Source: an uncultured Collinsella sp.
GTDB taxonomy: Bacteria > Actinomycetota > Coriobacteriia > Coriobacteriales > Coriobacteriaceae
Length of the DNA: 64,000 bases
Assembly: GCA_902490445.1 (NCBI GenBank)
Contig: CABUDZ010000001.1
Coordinates: 3,515-67,514 of the forward strand
Reading direction: 5' to 3'
The notes under the pieces were generated by a model, which was not told the DNA's origin, made no database searches, and worked only from the letters and a program-made list of their open reading frames with translations. This document shows, piece after piece, positions 16,320 through 25,650 of this stretch (position 1 is its first letter; every line of letters starts with the position of its first letter). The translations under genes and the position numbers were made by a program.

Positions 16320-17242
16320 AGCTCCACCCGCATAATGCGCCGGATAACCACCAGGGCAACGGCGTTGAGGGCAAGACCCAGCACCACAGCGCCCGCGCCG
16401 GCAGGCGTCGCAAGACCGCGACGAAAATCTGCCGAAAGCAGCGCCAACACCGCGCACATGCCCGCCGGCATCGCCGCGACCATATGCGCAGACATGCGAG
16501 CCTGCGACGTCTTAACATCCAGGCGGCGCTTGAGCTCAATGCGCTCCCCCACCATGCTCGACGCCTCGGACAGTAAGTCGGCAAGCGGAGCGCCGGTGCG
16601 CTGAGACACCTTAAGCGCCAAGGTCACAAGCGAAAGACCGGGGGCGTCGATACGCACGAGCAAGTCATCGAGCGCGTCGGTCGCCGAGATGCCGCAATCG
16701 ATCGCCGCCGCCACCCGCAAAAACTCGTTATGCACTGGCTCTTGCGCATGAGCGCCCACAAAGCGCATGCCCTGGGCCAGCGAATGTCCCGAGGCAAGCG
16801 ACATGGAAAGTGCGGTAAACGCCTCGGGCATTGCCTCTTCTGCATCGTGTTGCTCGCGCCGGCTCTCAAAGCCATCCCGAGCGGCACCAACGGCAAACGG
16901 AGCAACAAGTCCCAAGGCAAATCCGAGGGGCGATAACGACACCATCGTTAGTAAAACGCAGCAGACACCGCTCGATAGCAGCAGAAACGCCAAACATCCC
17001 GAAGCATCCTCGATCACGAGGCCAAGGCGATGCGCCGGAGCCAGCGATGCCCACGAACGGGCGATCTTTTTCAGCAGATCGTTTTCCACCAGCTCACGCG
17101 GCAGCTTCTCTGCCACCGTCTCGAGCGCCTGACGTGCCAGCTCCGCCGGCGGTACCTGCGGCACACGAGGTTCCGCCCCGCACGCCGTCGCGACAGAAAG
17201 CCCTGCCAAGCCCCCTACGACGAGGGGCACAGCGATCTCCAT
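16316..17242 (-). CDS. tadB: Tad inner-membrane platform protein TadB
   Basis: The 308-residue protein has an N-terminal helix, two central transmembrane segments, and a T2SSF domain (EEAMPEAFTALSMSLASGHSLAQGM to QRTGAPLADLLSEAS), ending with two more helices. The start overlaps the 3' end of tadA by 28 bases. It works with TadC in Flp pilus assembly. Confidence 0.9.
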   Translation of the reverse strand: MEIAVPLVVGGLAGLSVATACGAEPRVPQVPPAELARQALETVAEKLPRELVENDLLKKIARSWASLAPAHRLGLVIEDASGCLAFLLLSSGVCCVLLTMVSLSPLGFALGLVAPFAVGAARDGFESRREQHDAEEAMPEAFTALSMSLASGHSLAQGMRFVGAHAQEPVHNEFLRVAAAIDCGISATDALDDLLVRIDAPGLSLVTLALKVSQRTGAPLADLLSEASSMVGERIELKRRLDVKTSQARMSAHMVAAMPAGMCAVLALLSADFRRGLATPAGAGAVVLGLALNAVALVVIRRIMRVEL

Positions 17243-18543
17243 TCGTCCACCTCCTCTTGTGTGAGCGTCCCCGACCGCAGGCCTTCTGCGATAAACGGCG
17301 GCTCGCGGTCAAGCGTCCAGGTGCGCTCGGCGGCATCGAACGTCACATAGCGCTCGAGCTCTACGCCGCCCGATGCGGCGCGTCGCACCCCCGAATACGA
17401 GGAGACGAAGCGCCTGCCATCGGCGTGGCGCTCGGACATCACGATACCGTCGAGCGCCATGGCAATCTGCTCCTCGATGAGCTCACTCGGCAGGTCGATG
17501 CCATAACGTGCAAGCAACGTCAGACGCACCACGGTCTCCTGTTCTGAACCCGCATGAAGTGTGGTGAGCGACCCGTCGTGGCCCGTGTTCATGGCCTGCA
17601 ACATGTCGCAGCACTCGGCACCGCGCACCTCGCCCACCACGATGCGGTCGGGGCGCATGCGCAGGGCATTAGTTACCAGGTCGCGGATCGTCACCGCGCC
17701 TTCACCCTCAATTGAAGCCTCGCGCGCCTCTAGGCGCACCACGTGCGGATGATGCGCAAACTTGAGCTCGGCAGAGTCCTCGATCGTCACGATGCGCTCG
17801 CCGGTGGAAATCTCACATGACAACGCGTTGAGCAGGGTGGTCTTACCAGATCCCGTGCCTCCCGCAACCGCCAGGTCCTGTCGCAGCGACACCGCGCACG
17901 ACAGCAGCTGCGCATACCAAAGCGGCAGCGACCCCAGCCCCACAAGCTCGTCCAGCGAGCAGATACGGTCCGAGAACTTTCGGATGGTGAGAATCGGTCC
18001 GTCAATCGCCACAGGCGGAATCACCGCGTTGACGCGATAGCCCGTTTTGAGGCGGGCGTTGACGATGGGGCTGCGCTCGTCGATACGGCGGCCAAGTGGC
18101 GAGATGATGCGGTCGATAAGCACACGGATCTGTTCATCATCCTCAAACGCATGCTCGATGGGGTACAAAACGCCGCCGCGTTCAAAGAAAGCCGAGCGGC
18201 AGCCGTTGATCATGATCTCGGTAACGGCGTCGTCCTCGATGAGCGGCTGCAACGGCCCCAAGCCCACCACGTCATCCAAAATCTCGTCGATGATGGTTTC
18301 GCGCTCGGGCGTCGCGAGATCGGTCGGCTCCTCAACATTGAGCGCCGCCTCCACCGCAGGACGCAATTCCGAGCGGGCAAGTGCCGGGTCGATATAGGCG
18401 CTGATACGCGCCACTTCGTCGTAACCCATGCGGTCCATCACGGCGCGCTTGGTGCGTCGTTTCACCGCGCGGCGACGCCCCGCATCTACAGGCGCTGCCG
18501 CCGCTGCAGCGCCGGCAGCCTTAATCCTCGTTTGCAGGCTCAT
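17215..18543 (-). CDS. tadA: Tad pilus assembly ATPase TadA/CpaF
   Basis: This 442-residue secretion ATPase of the PulE/VirB11 superfamily powers Flp pilus polymerisation. It has Walker [10 protein letters not shown] (about 228-236), [13 protein letters not shown] (Asp box), [14 protein letters not shown] and the His box region [13 protein letters not shown]. The start ATG overlaps the cpaE stop. An N-terminal three-helix-type region precedes the nucleotide-binding domain. Confidence 0.96.
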   Translation of the reverse strand: MSLQTRIKAAGAAAAAAPVDAGRRRAVKRRTKRAVMDRMGYDEVARISAYIDPALARSELRPAVEAALNVEEPTDLATPERETIIDEILDDVVGLGPLQPLIEDDAVTEIMINGCRSAFFERGGVLYPIEHAFEDDEQIRVLIDRIISPLGRRIDERSPIVNARLKTGYRVNAVIPPVAIDGPILTIRKFSDRICSLDELVGLGSLPLWYAQLLSCAVSLRQDLAVAGGTGSGKTTLLNALSCEISTGERIVTIEDSAELKFAHHPHVVRLEAREASIEGEGAVTIRDLVTNALRMRPDRIVVGEVRGAECCDMLQAMNTGHDGSLTTLHAGSEQETVVRLTLLARYGIDLPSELIEEQIAMALDGIVMSERHADGRRFVSSYSGVRRAASGGVELERYVTFDAAERTWTLDREPPFIAEGLRSGTLTQEEVDEWRSLCPSS

Positions 18544-20189
18544 CGCTGATCACCCTCGCGCAACCAGGGAAGGCGGATACGCGGGCGTTCGGTACGCGTT
18601 GCACGGTCGGCGACCATATCGCTCCAAGGGCCGACGGCGCACCCCAGTTCCACGAGCATCTCGCGCGTGGCCTCGCGCATGCTAGTCGCAAAAGCACTGG
18701 TCTGCCCCACCGCCTCGTCAGCGCGCCCAAACGCCATGAGCGCGGCGAGATCCTGCCCGCCATCGGCGATACGAATCTTGGAGCTCAACGCACAGGCAAT
18801 CTCAAAGCGCATGGCGACGTCCTCGTCTGCCCCGCGCGCACCGAACCGGTTGAACACGGCGCTCATGCGCGTGCGCGGCACACCTACTCGACTTGCCAGT
18901 TCGATGACGCGCGACGCCGATGTCGCGGACGACACCGCCGCATCGCCAACGACCAGGCAACGGTCGCTCGCCGCCACCGCAGCCGCCACGGCGTCGCCCC
19001 AAAAGACCGAGGTATCGATAAAGACCACGTCGGATTCGCGACGCAGAACATCAAGCAGTAGCTCCACCGGACGCGCCATGAGCTCGGCTTGCTCGGGCGC
19101 CGCGACGGGACCCCAGAGCGTAACGCCCGGCGCCACGCGCATCGATGTGGCTACGATATCCGGCTCGGTGAGCGTGCCCGCCGCCGACGGCTCGATAAGT
19201 GCCGCCATATCGCGCGGAGCATCGACGCCTAACAAGTCGTAAAGGTTTCCAAACATCAGGTCCAGGTCGAGCACGGCGGCACGCAAGCCCAACAGCGACG
19301 ATGTGTGTGCCATGGTGGCAACGATCGTCGACTTGCCGCAACCGCCCGAACCCGAAATAGCGCAGATGACCGGAGCTCGATGCGGCGGAGCGGCAGCGTC
19401 TGCCGGCGGCATCGGAGGCGGCGGGGCGGGCGTCGGTGGCAGCGCCCCCGTCTCCCCCGCCGCAACCACACGCTGCGTCCAAGCCGGCATGGCAGCTTGT
19501 TCGGTCTGCGAGGCAGGCTCGTTCTGCGCAATCTGCTCATGCTGCATTAGCGACAACTCGCCGCACCCGGCAAAGCCCTCAACTTCGTCGAGTTCATCCG
19601 CCAGATTCACGCCGTGCACGTATCCCATATCTACAGCCGGGGAGTCGCCAGCATGCTGCGCCGGCCCTCCAGCGTCATCGTCTACAAGGGGGTTCCGGGG
19701 GCGCCGACCATGCTCGGCTTCCGCTTTTCCATAATCATCAACACGCGGGCCTCTTGTAGCGCGAGGCGCCCCGGGTTCCCTATCAACAAAAGCATCGGGC
19801 TCAATCGTCATGTGCCGATCGGAATCAACCGCTCCCTCGCCCGCGCGCCCGTTGCCGCATACACTGTGCGCAGCGATGACCTCGGTCGCCCCCGCGCGAA
19901 ACAGCCCCTCGATATCCGACGGATCGAGCGCTTCTATCAACACGACCACGCGACTCACGCGGCCTTCGGCCGTCAGGCGCGCAACAGTCTTGCGCACATC
20001 TTCGGTATCAAACAGAGACGCCGCGATGATGGCAGCCCCGCGGCGCGACGGAAACGCCCGCGCCATGGAAACCAGCCCGTCCAGGTCACCCACGCGAAGC
20101 ACCTGTGCACCCACATCACGGCCCTCGACTTCCCGCTGCAACAGCCCGTAATCGCCGCACGCGCAGCACGCAAGCCAGATCGCCTTCAT
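18540..20189 (-). CDS. cpaE: CpaE/TadZ-like MinD-family ATPase
   Basis: The 549-residue protein has an N-terminal receiver-like domain (to about residue 110), a long Pro- and charge-rich linker, and a MinD/ParA-type ATPase domain with SGSGGCGKST (deviant Walker A, about 290) and DLDLMFGN. TadZ/CpaE proteins place the pilus machine at a cell pole or site. GGAGG lies nine bases before the ATG, whose first base is the last base-pair position of the cpaB stop. A GTG one codon upstream is an alternative. Confidence 0.88.
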   Translation of the reverse strand: MKAIWLACCACGDYGLLQREVEGRDVGAQVLRVGDLDGLVSMARAFPSRRGAAIIAASLFDTEDVRKTVARLTAEGRVSRVVVLIEALDPSDIEGLFRAGATEVIAAHSVCGNGRAGEGAVDSDRHMTIEPDAFVDREPGAPRATRGPRVDDYGKAEAEHGRRPRNPLVDDDAGGPAQHAGDSPAVDMGYVHGVNLADELDEVEGFAGCGELSLMQHEQIAQNEPASQTEQAAMPAWTQRVVAAGETGALPPTPAPPPPMPPADAAAPPHRAPVICAISGSGGCGKSTIVATMAHTSSLLGLRAAVLDLDLMFGNLYDLLGVDAPRDMAALIEPSAAGTLTEPDIVATSMRVAPGVTLWGPVAAPEQAELMARPVELLLDVLRRESDVVFIDTSVFWGDAVAAAVAASDRCLVVGDAAVSSATSASRVIELASRVGVPRTRMSAVFNRFGARGADEDVAMRFEIACALSSKIRIADGGQDLAALMAFGRADEAVGQTSAFATSMREATREMLVELGCAVGPWSDMVADRATRTERPRIRLPWLREGDQR

Positions 20190-20848
20190 CACTCGTCGCC
20201 TCCGCTCTTTTTGCCGCGCGCCGTGGCGGGAATCGTCAAGCTGACCGTTCCCTTGCCCGAGGCTCCCAGCAGTTCCTTGACGTCTTCGGGGTCAGCCGCC
20301 AGCGTCACCCATTCGATCTTGCCCTCGCGCGTGGAACCGGAATCCTCACTGGTATCGATCACGTACGCGCCGCACAGCCGATCGGTTACGCCGTCTTTTT
20401 GCACGTACACGTCCACGTAGCTGCCCACGCCCGCAGCACCGCCGACCGAGTGCTCGGCATCGACCGCCACCGAAACGGCGACCTTGCCCTTAGGCACCTC
20501 GAGCATGTGGCTCTCGGCCTTGGTGTAGACATTGCAGATCACGGCGTTTTTGGGAATACGCGAAGTCGTCACGTCGCCGCGCACCTGGCGTAGCTCGGTC
20601 GCCGCGTCACGCGGCAGCAGACTCGTCAGCCACTCCTGGGTTATGACATTGGTCTCATCGAGGGTCTCACCCACATCGATATCGCGCGCCGCGACGCATA
20701 CCTCGACGCGATCGCCACCGTACTTGGCCAAGGTCTCAGCCTGGACCTGTTCGGCTTGCGAGCGGATCGACGAGCCGTAAACCATGCAGAGCAGAGCAGC
20801 GAGCACGCCCGCGACCAAACTGATGGCGATGCGCTTGCTCTTGTTCAC
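20189..20848 (-). CDS. cpaB: CpaB/RcpC-like pilus assembly protein
   Basis: The 219-residue protein has an N-terminal transmembrane helix (IAISLVAGVLAALLCMVYG), then an SAF/beta-clip region (VCVAARDIDVGETLDETNV) and an RcpC domain (VSVAVDAEHSVGGAAGVGSYVDVYV). The start is a GTG with GAGGAG five bases upstream. ATGs further upstream are poorer. It is the first gene of the Tad operon. Because no secretin gene is present, its role here must differ from the Gram-negative pore-associated one. Confidence 0.87.
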   Translation of the reverse strand: MNKSKRIAISLVAGVLAALLCMVYGSSIRSQAEQVQAETLAKYGGDRVEVCVAARDIDVGETLDETNVITQEWLTSLLPRDAATELRQVRGDVTTSRIPKNAVICNVYTKAESHMLEVPKGKVAVSVAVDAEHSVGGAAGVGSYVDVYVQKDGVTDRLCGAYVIDTSEDSGSTREGKIEWVTLAADPEDVKELLGASGKGTVSLTIPATARGKKSGGDE

Positions 20849-20958
20849 GGCCGCTCCTCTCATGGCAGTGCCGGGCGAATGCCCGTACCACCATTGTCTG
20901 GGCGGCCAGAGTGCAAAGCGGCGCAATCGCAATCTTGGTTTTCGATGTCAAACCAATC

Positions 20959-21010
20959 GCTGACCAAAAGCTGACCAGCCCGTCAAGCTCGTGGCAAGGT
21001 TTTGGTCAGC
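20959..21010. repeat. Dyad element upstream of the Tad operon
   Basis: Perfect 11-bp arms GCTGACCAAAA and TTTTGGTCAGC enclose 30 bases containing a second GCTGACC and CGTCAAGC. The same words occur rearranged at 53314-53386. It could be a transcription-factor site or a dispersed repeat. Confidence 0.55.
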
Positions 21011-21053
21011 ACGTCAGCAAACTGCATGTTTCGAGGCTTTTCCGCAGCAAAAA

Positions 21054-21083
21054 AGCCGCCTCCCGAACAGTTGGGAGACGGCT
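21054..21083 (-). terminator. Terminator of rsgA
   Basis: An 11-bp stem (AGCCGCCTCCC with GGGAGACGGCT, one mismatch) is followed on the minus strand by TTTTTTGC. It lies just past the rsgA stop. Confidence 0.88.
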
Positions 21084-21100
21084 GTCATAGGAAAAATCAA

Positions 21101-22285
21101 TTACAGATGGACATCGGGATCGAGCATTTGAGCGCTCACGCGCATGGATGACGCCAGGTTTTGGAACGTTTCCAGACGCAGGCTGTCGATCTGCCCGGCG
21201 TCCTCGGCCTCGCGAACGGCGCAACCCGGCTCATGGACATGCGTGCAATCGCCAAACCGGCACGCACGCGATGCCTCGACAATCTCGGGAAAGGCGCGCG
21301 CCAGACCCCGCTCGTGACCCACGAGCGGTAGGCTGCGCAGGCCCGGGGCATCGGCGATCACGCCGGCGTCGCCCGGCAGCGTCACCATCACGCGCGCGAC
21401 GGTAGTGTGACGGCCCTGGTCGTCGCGTTCGCGCACACCGCCGGTCGCCAACGTATCGTGGCCCAGCAGCGCATTGAGCAGCGTCGACTTGCCGGCACCC
21501 GACTCGCCCAGAATCATGGCGCAGCTCCCGGCAGGCACGCAGGCACGGACCTCGTCCAGGCCGCGGCCCTCGGCAGAGGACGTCACGATCACGCGCACGT
21601 CCGGACCCACCAGGCGGCGCACGCGGTCCAGATCGCGCTCGAGCTCCTCGGCATCGCAGCGGTCGGCCTTGGTGAGCACCACCACCGGCTCGGCATCGCA
21701 ATCGAGCGCCAACACCAGTGAGCGCGCCACGCGATCGAGCAGCACCTCGCCGGCGCCGAGCGCCTGCACGATCAGCACGCTGTCAACGTTGGAGCAGAGC
21801 ACTTGGCGCTCACCGCGGGCACGGCCACGCCAACGCTCAAAGCTCGTACGGCGCGGCAGCACGCACTCAATCACGCCCATATCGTGCCCGGGAGCGCGGC
21901 GCACCGCCACACGGTCGCCCACGGCAGGCAGCAGGACCTCGTCCTCGCCGCGCGACTTGGCAAACCCCACGGCATGCTCGGCACGAAACGTGTCATCGGC
22001 AGTCGCCACCAGCGGAAACCCGCGGTCCAGGCGCACCACGGCGCCCAACTGCATCTGCTCGGGTTCCTCGGCTTGCGCGCAAAAATCATCGAAGGCTGCC
22101 CGTTGGGCGGCATCAACCGGCAGATCGTCAAACGCCGGAACATCCTGCAACGCATCGAGCCCCGGTACGCTCGTCAACAACTCCTCGGCAGACGCGGGGG
22201 CTTCGGTCGCAAGCTTCCGACGACGGTCACGCTTAGCCCGCGCCCCCGTCGTCTTTTTCTTCGCTTTAGCCTTAGCCTTGCCCAC
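21101..22285 (-). CDS. rsgA: Ribosome small subunit-dependent GTPase A
   Basis: RsgA is a circularly permuted GTPase that checks late 30S maturation. The 394-residue protein has an OB-fold N-terminal part, then G4 (LTKADRC), G1 (LGESGAGKST), G3 (DAPGLRS) and a C-terminal zinc knuckle CRFGDCTHVHEPGC. A Lys/Arg-rich extension (VGKAKAKAKKKTTGARAKRDRRRK) starts the protein. The GTG start has GGGAGG five bases upstream. It is monocistronic with its own terminator. Confidence 0.95.
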   Translation of the reverse strand: MGKAKAKAKKKTTGARAKRDRRRKLATEAPASAEELLTSVPGLDALQDVPAFDDLPVDAAQRAAFDDFCAQAEEPEQMQLGAVVRLDRGFPLVATADDTFRAEHAVGFAKSRGEDEVLLPAVGDRVAVRRAPGHDMGVIECVLPRRTSFERWRGRARGERQVLCSNVDSVLIVQALGAGEVLLDRVARSLVLALDCDAEPVVVLTKADRCDAEELERDLDRVRRLVGPDVRVIVTSSAEGRGLDEVRACVPAGSCAMILGESGAGKSTLLNALLGHDTLATGGVRERDDQGRHTTVARVMVTLPGDAGVIADAPGLRSLPLVGHERGLARAFPEIVEASRACRFGDCTHVHEPGCAVREAEDAGQIDSLRLETFQNLASSMRVSAQMLDPDVHL

Positions 22286-22339
22286 AAGCGCCTCCCAGCA
22301 CCATAAATCACAACTGAGCAGGTATTTTAAATCAAAAAA

Positions 22340-22366
22340 AGCTGGCCGGGCAAAGCCCGACCAGCT
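22340..22366 (-). terminator. Terminator downstream of the P-type ATPase
   Basis: The stem AGCTGG/CCAGCT extended by CCGGGC/GCCCGA is followed by TTTTTTTGAT on the minus strand. It lies beyond the palindromic 3' element. Confidence 0.85.
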
Positions 22367-22426
22367 CACAAACTTTCCCTCAGCCCTTTTCATCCGCACG
22401 GGAGAAAAGCCAACAAGGATACCGCA

Positions 22427-22515
22427 GGGCCCGCCCCGGGAGTGTTTTCTTCTGAGCGATCCCGCAGCGCGAAGCGCGAGGACCAGCGAAGAAGAAAACA
22501 CGCAGGGGCGGGCCC
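22427..22515 (-). repeat. Structured 3'-flanking element, copy 1
   Basis: Three nested perfect stems occur: 22427-22437 with 22505-22515 (11 bp), 22442-22453 with 22490-22501 (12 bp), and GCGC-GAA-GCGC at 22467-22477. It begins 12 bases after the stop codon of the P-type ATPase gene. Its counterpart at 31182-31276 keeps the fold and some loop bases while the stems differ. Confidence 0.75.
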
Positions 22516-22527
22516 GGACAGGTTAAC

Positions 22528-25209
22528 TTACTCTTTCTCCACCGCGCGCATGATCGCCTTGTAGATCTCCATCAGCGGAATAATCAGGAAGGCAAGGCCC
22601 AGGGCAGCGACAACGCCCTTGAGCTCAAGCGTTACGGGGCCAAAGAACATCTCAGCAAGCGTCGGCTGCACGGTCACGATCACCGTCAGCACCAGTGCCA
22701 GCGCGGCGGAAGCCCACAGCCACTTGTTCTGCTTCTTCATGGTGAACAGCGACGCACGACGGCTGCGCATATTGAAGCAGTGGAAAATCTCGACCATGTT
22801 GAGCGTGATGAACGCCATCATCACGCCTTCCTCGTCGGCATTGCCGGCGATCATATCGGCGATGTGGATGTAGCCCATGTCAAAGTACACGCCCACAAAG
22901 AAGCTCGCCAGCACCAGCACGGTGATGATTAGGCCCTGGACCACGCAGTCCAGACCCATATGTCCGGCAAAGACACCGTCCTTGGCGTTGCGCGGCTTGC
23001 GCTTCATGATGTCGCCCTCGGCGTCCTCCATGCCCAGCGCGAGCGCAGGGAAGCAGTCGGTAACCAGGTTCACCCACAGCAGCTGCACCGGCTGGAAGAT
23101 GGTAAAGCCGATGAGCGTGGCGATAAACACCGAGAAGACCTCGGCAAGGTTTGCCGAAAGCAGGAACTGGATGACCTTGCGGATGTTGTCGTAGATGCGG
23201 CGACCCTCTTCGCAAGCACCGATGATGGTGGCGAAGTTGTCGTCGGCAAGCACCATGTCGGCAACGTTCTTGGTGACGTCGGTACCGGTGATGCCCATGC
23301 CCACGCCGATGTCGGCACGCTTGATGGACGGGGCGTCGTTGACGCCGTCGCCCGTCATGGCCACAATCTGGTCGCGCGACTTCCAGGCCTCGACGATGCG
23401 GGTCTTGTGCTCGGGCTGGACGCGGGCGTACACGCCGTAGTCCTCGATGTGCGCGTCGAGTTCCTCGTCGCTCGTGCGGTCGAGGTCGGCGCCCGTGATG
23501 GCCTGGCTGCGATCGGCGACGATACCCAGCTGCTTGGCGATGGCCACGGCGGTGTCGATGTGGTCGCCCGTGATCATGACGGTGCGGATACCAGCGTCGT
23601 GCGCCTCGCGGATAGCGTCAGCCACCTCGGGACGGACCGGGTCAATCATGCCGGACAGGCCGCAGAAGACCAGGTCGTGCTCGAGCGCAGCGGGGCTGCA
23701 GTCGCTCGGGACCTCGGTGTAGGTGCGGCTTGCCAGCGCCAGCACGCGCAGAGCCTCGTCGGCCATGGCCTTGTTGGCGGCCACGAGCTCGGCGCGACGC
23801 TCCTCGGTCAGCGGGACGACCTTTTCGCCCTCGTAGATATGGGTGCACAGGCCGATCACCACGTCGGGCGCGCCCTTGGTGTACTGCTCGTACTCGCCAT
23901 CCAAGGTCTCGACGATCACGGACATCATCTTGCGGCCCGAGTCGAACGGGGCCTCGCCCACGCGCGGATGCTCGGCAGTCAGGCCGGTGAGGCCAGCCTT
24001 GCCGGCGTCGTTGACGAGCGCGCACTCGGTCGGCTCGCCCACGGCCTCGCCCAGCTCCTCGTCCCACTGAGCATCGGAGCACAGCGCCATGCCGGCCAGG
24101 AACTTCTCCTTGGGCGCAGCGAGCTCGTGCTTGACGACGGTCATCTTGTTCTGGGTAAGGGTACCGGTCTTGTCGGAGCAGATGGTCTGTGTGCAGCCAA
24201 GGGTCTCGACAGCAGAGAGCTTGCGGATAATCGCCCGGCGCTTGGCCATCTTGGTCACGCCAAGCGAAAGGACGATGGTCACGACGGCAACAAGGCCCTC
24301 GGGGATGGCGGCGACGGCGAGCGAGACGGCAACCATAAAGGTGTCGAGCAGGGCAGTCGGATCGGTAAGGACGTTGCCCACGCCGTGGCGGAGGATGTCA
24401 ACGCCAAAGATGACGACGCAGATGACGATCACCATGATGGTGAGGATGCGGCTGAGCTCGGCGAGCTTCACCTGCAGCGGCGTGAGCTCTTCCTTGGCCT
24501 CGGCCAGGGCGCCGGCGATCTTGCCCATCTCGGTGTTCATGCCGGTGCCGACCACGACGGCGCGACCACGGCCGTACACGACGGTGGAGCCCATATAGCA
24601 CATGTTCTTACGGTCGCCGAGCGGCACGTCGTCGGTGCCGGCGGCGAGCTCGATCACGTTGGCATGCTTCTCGACGGGCACGGACTCGCCGGTGAGCGCG
24701 GCCTCTTCGATCTTCATCGTGGCGCTCTCGAGCACGCGGCAGTCGGCCGGGACGGAGTCGCCCGCCTCGAGCATGATCACGTCGCCGGGCACGAGCTCGG
24801 CGCTCGGCAGGTGCACGAGCTTGCCGTCGCGTAGCACCTTGGACTGCGCCGCACTCATCTCCTGCAGGGCCTCGAGGGCCTCCTCGCTCTTGGCTTCCTG
24901 GACCACGCCCAGCACCGAGTTGACGATAACGACGAACATGATGATGGCAACATCGGCAAAGTCGGGCTCGCCCTTGACCATGCCCGTGAGCGCACTGATG
25001 ACGGCGGCAACGATCAGCATGATGACCATAGGGTCAGCCATCTGTTCAAAGAAACGCTTCCACAGCGGCGTCTTCTCAGCTTCCTCGAGCTTGTTAGGGC
25101 CTGTCTTGGCGAGGCGCGAAGACGCCTCGTCGTTGCTCAGGCCGAGGTTCTCATCGACACCTTGGTCGCTGAGCACCTCCGCCGCGGCGGACAGGTATTC
25201 CTTTTGCAT
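22528..25209 (-). CDS. Calcium-translocating P-type ATPase
   Basis: This 893-residue P2-type ATPase has an N-terminal cation-ATPase domain, the phosphorylation motif CSDKTGTLTQNKM, the hinge TGDGVNDAPSIKRADIGV and ten predicted membrane helices. Residues that form the Ca2+ sites in SERCA-type pumps are visible: PEGL in M4, NLAE in M5 and NLVTD in M6. It probably exports Ca2+ at the plasma membrane. AGGAGGGG precedes the ATG. It is divergent from pyk. Confidence 0.9.
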   Translation of the reverse strand: MQKEYLSAAAEVLSDQGVDENLGLSNDEASSRLAKTGPNKLEEAEKTPLWKRFFEQMADPMVIMLIVAAVISALTGMVKGEPDFADVAIIMFVVIVNSVLGVVQEAKSEEALEALQEMSAAQSKVLRDGKLVHLPSAELVPGDVIMLEAGDSVPADCRVLESATMKIEEAALTGESVPVEKHANVIELAAGTDDVPLGDRKNMCYMGSTVVYGRGRAVVVGTGMNTEMGKIAGALAEAKEELTPLQVKLAELSRILTIMVIVICVVIFGVDILRHGVGNVLTDPTALLDTFMVAVSLAVAAIPEGLVAVVTIVLSLGVTKMAKRRAIIRKLSAVETLGCTQTICSDKTGTLTQNKMTVVKHELAAPKEKFLAGMALCSDAQWDEELGEAVGEPTECALVNDAGKAGLTGLTAEHPRVGEAPFDSGRKMMSVIVETLDGEYEQYTKGAPDVVIGLCTHIYEGEKVVPLTEERRAELVAANKAMADEALRVLALASRTYTEVPSDCSPAALEHDLVFCGLSGMIDPVRPEVADAIREAHDAGIRTVMITGDHIDTAVAIAKQLGIVADRSQAITGADLDRTSDEELDAHIEDYGVYARVQPEHKTRIVEAWKSRDQIVAMTGDGVNDAPSIKRADIGVGMGITGTDVTKNVADMVLADDNFATIIGACEEGRRIYDNIRKVIQFLLSANLAEVFSVFIATLIGFTIFQPVQLLWVNLVTDCFPALALGMEDAEGDIMKRKPRNAKDGVFAGHMGLDCVVQGLIITVLVLASFFVGVYFDMGYIHIADMIAGNADEEGVMMAFITLNMVEIFHCFNMRSRRASLFTMKKQNKWLWASAALALVLTVIVTVQPTLAEMFFGPVTLELKGVVAALGLAFLIIPLMEIYKAIMRAVEKE

Positions 25210-25650
25210 ATAGAGTCCCCTCCTGGGATTCGGGCCACTCAGCAGATTGATGCCCGATCATAATTCCCAGGAGAAGGGCAAGGGCTCATCAAGGCTGCCG
25301 TGCTGAGCGGCAGTTGATAGTGGAGCTATGGTACCCCAAAGCGACGCGTCTAGCCAAAACAATCGGTTTGGAAATATGGTCCGCACGCAACGGTGCAGGC
25401 CGTGTGATGCTCAACATTGGTAAAACGTTTTTTCTTCGGCACATCGCCAAACTGACATATCGCCCAGATAGCAGCGGTTGGAGTGGTTGGTAAAGATTTT
25501 TCATATACCGTTTTTCCCGCAAAAATGAACTTCCATTTCGGCATACGGTCGATTTTTTGGGGTATTCGGTCGGCATTTCGTTATAATCATCTCGGTTTTA
25601 TTTCTTATGGTTTATCTATCAGCGCAAGACGATGTCAGATGGAGGTCTGA
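25210..25650. other. Divergent intergenic region between the Ca2+-ATPase and pyk
   Basis: About 440 bases hold no convincing gene. The AT-rich right part has a perfect TATAAT at 25582-25587, suitably placed to drive pyk, with no clear -35 box. An antisense frame of 95 codons inside has no ribosome-binding site. Confidence 0.6.

Noticed and set aside
22960..24834. 624-codon plus-strand open frame
   Set aside because: Antisense of the P-type ATPase; repetitive His/Asp/Gly composition and no start signal.
25289..25576. 95-codon minus-strand frame between the Ca2+-ATPase and pyk
   Set aside because: No ribosome-binding site, and it overlaps the probable pyk promoter region; composition is random.
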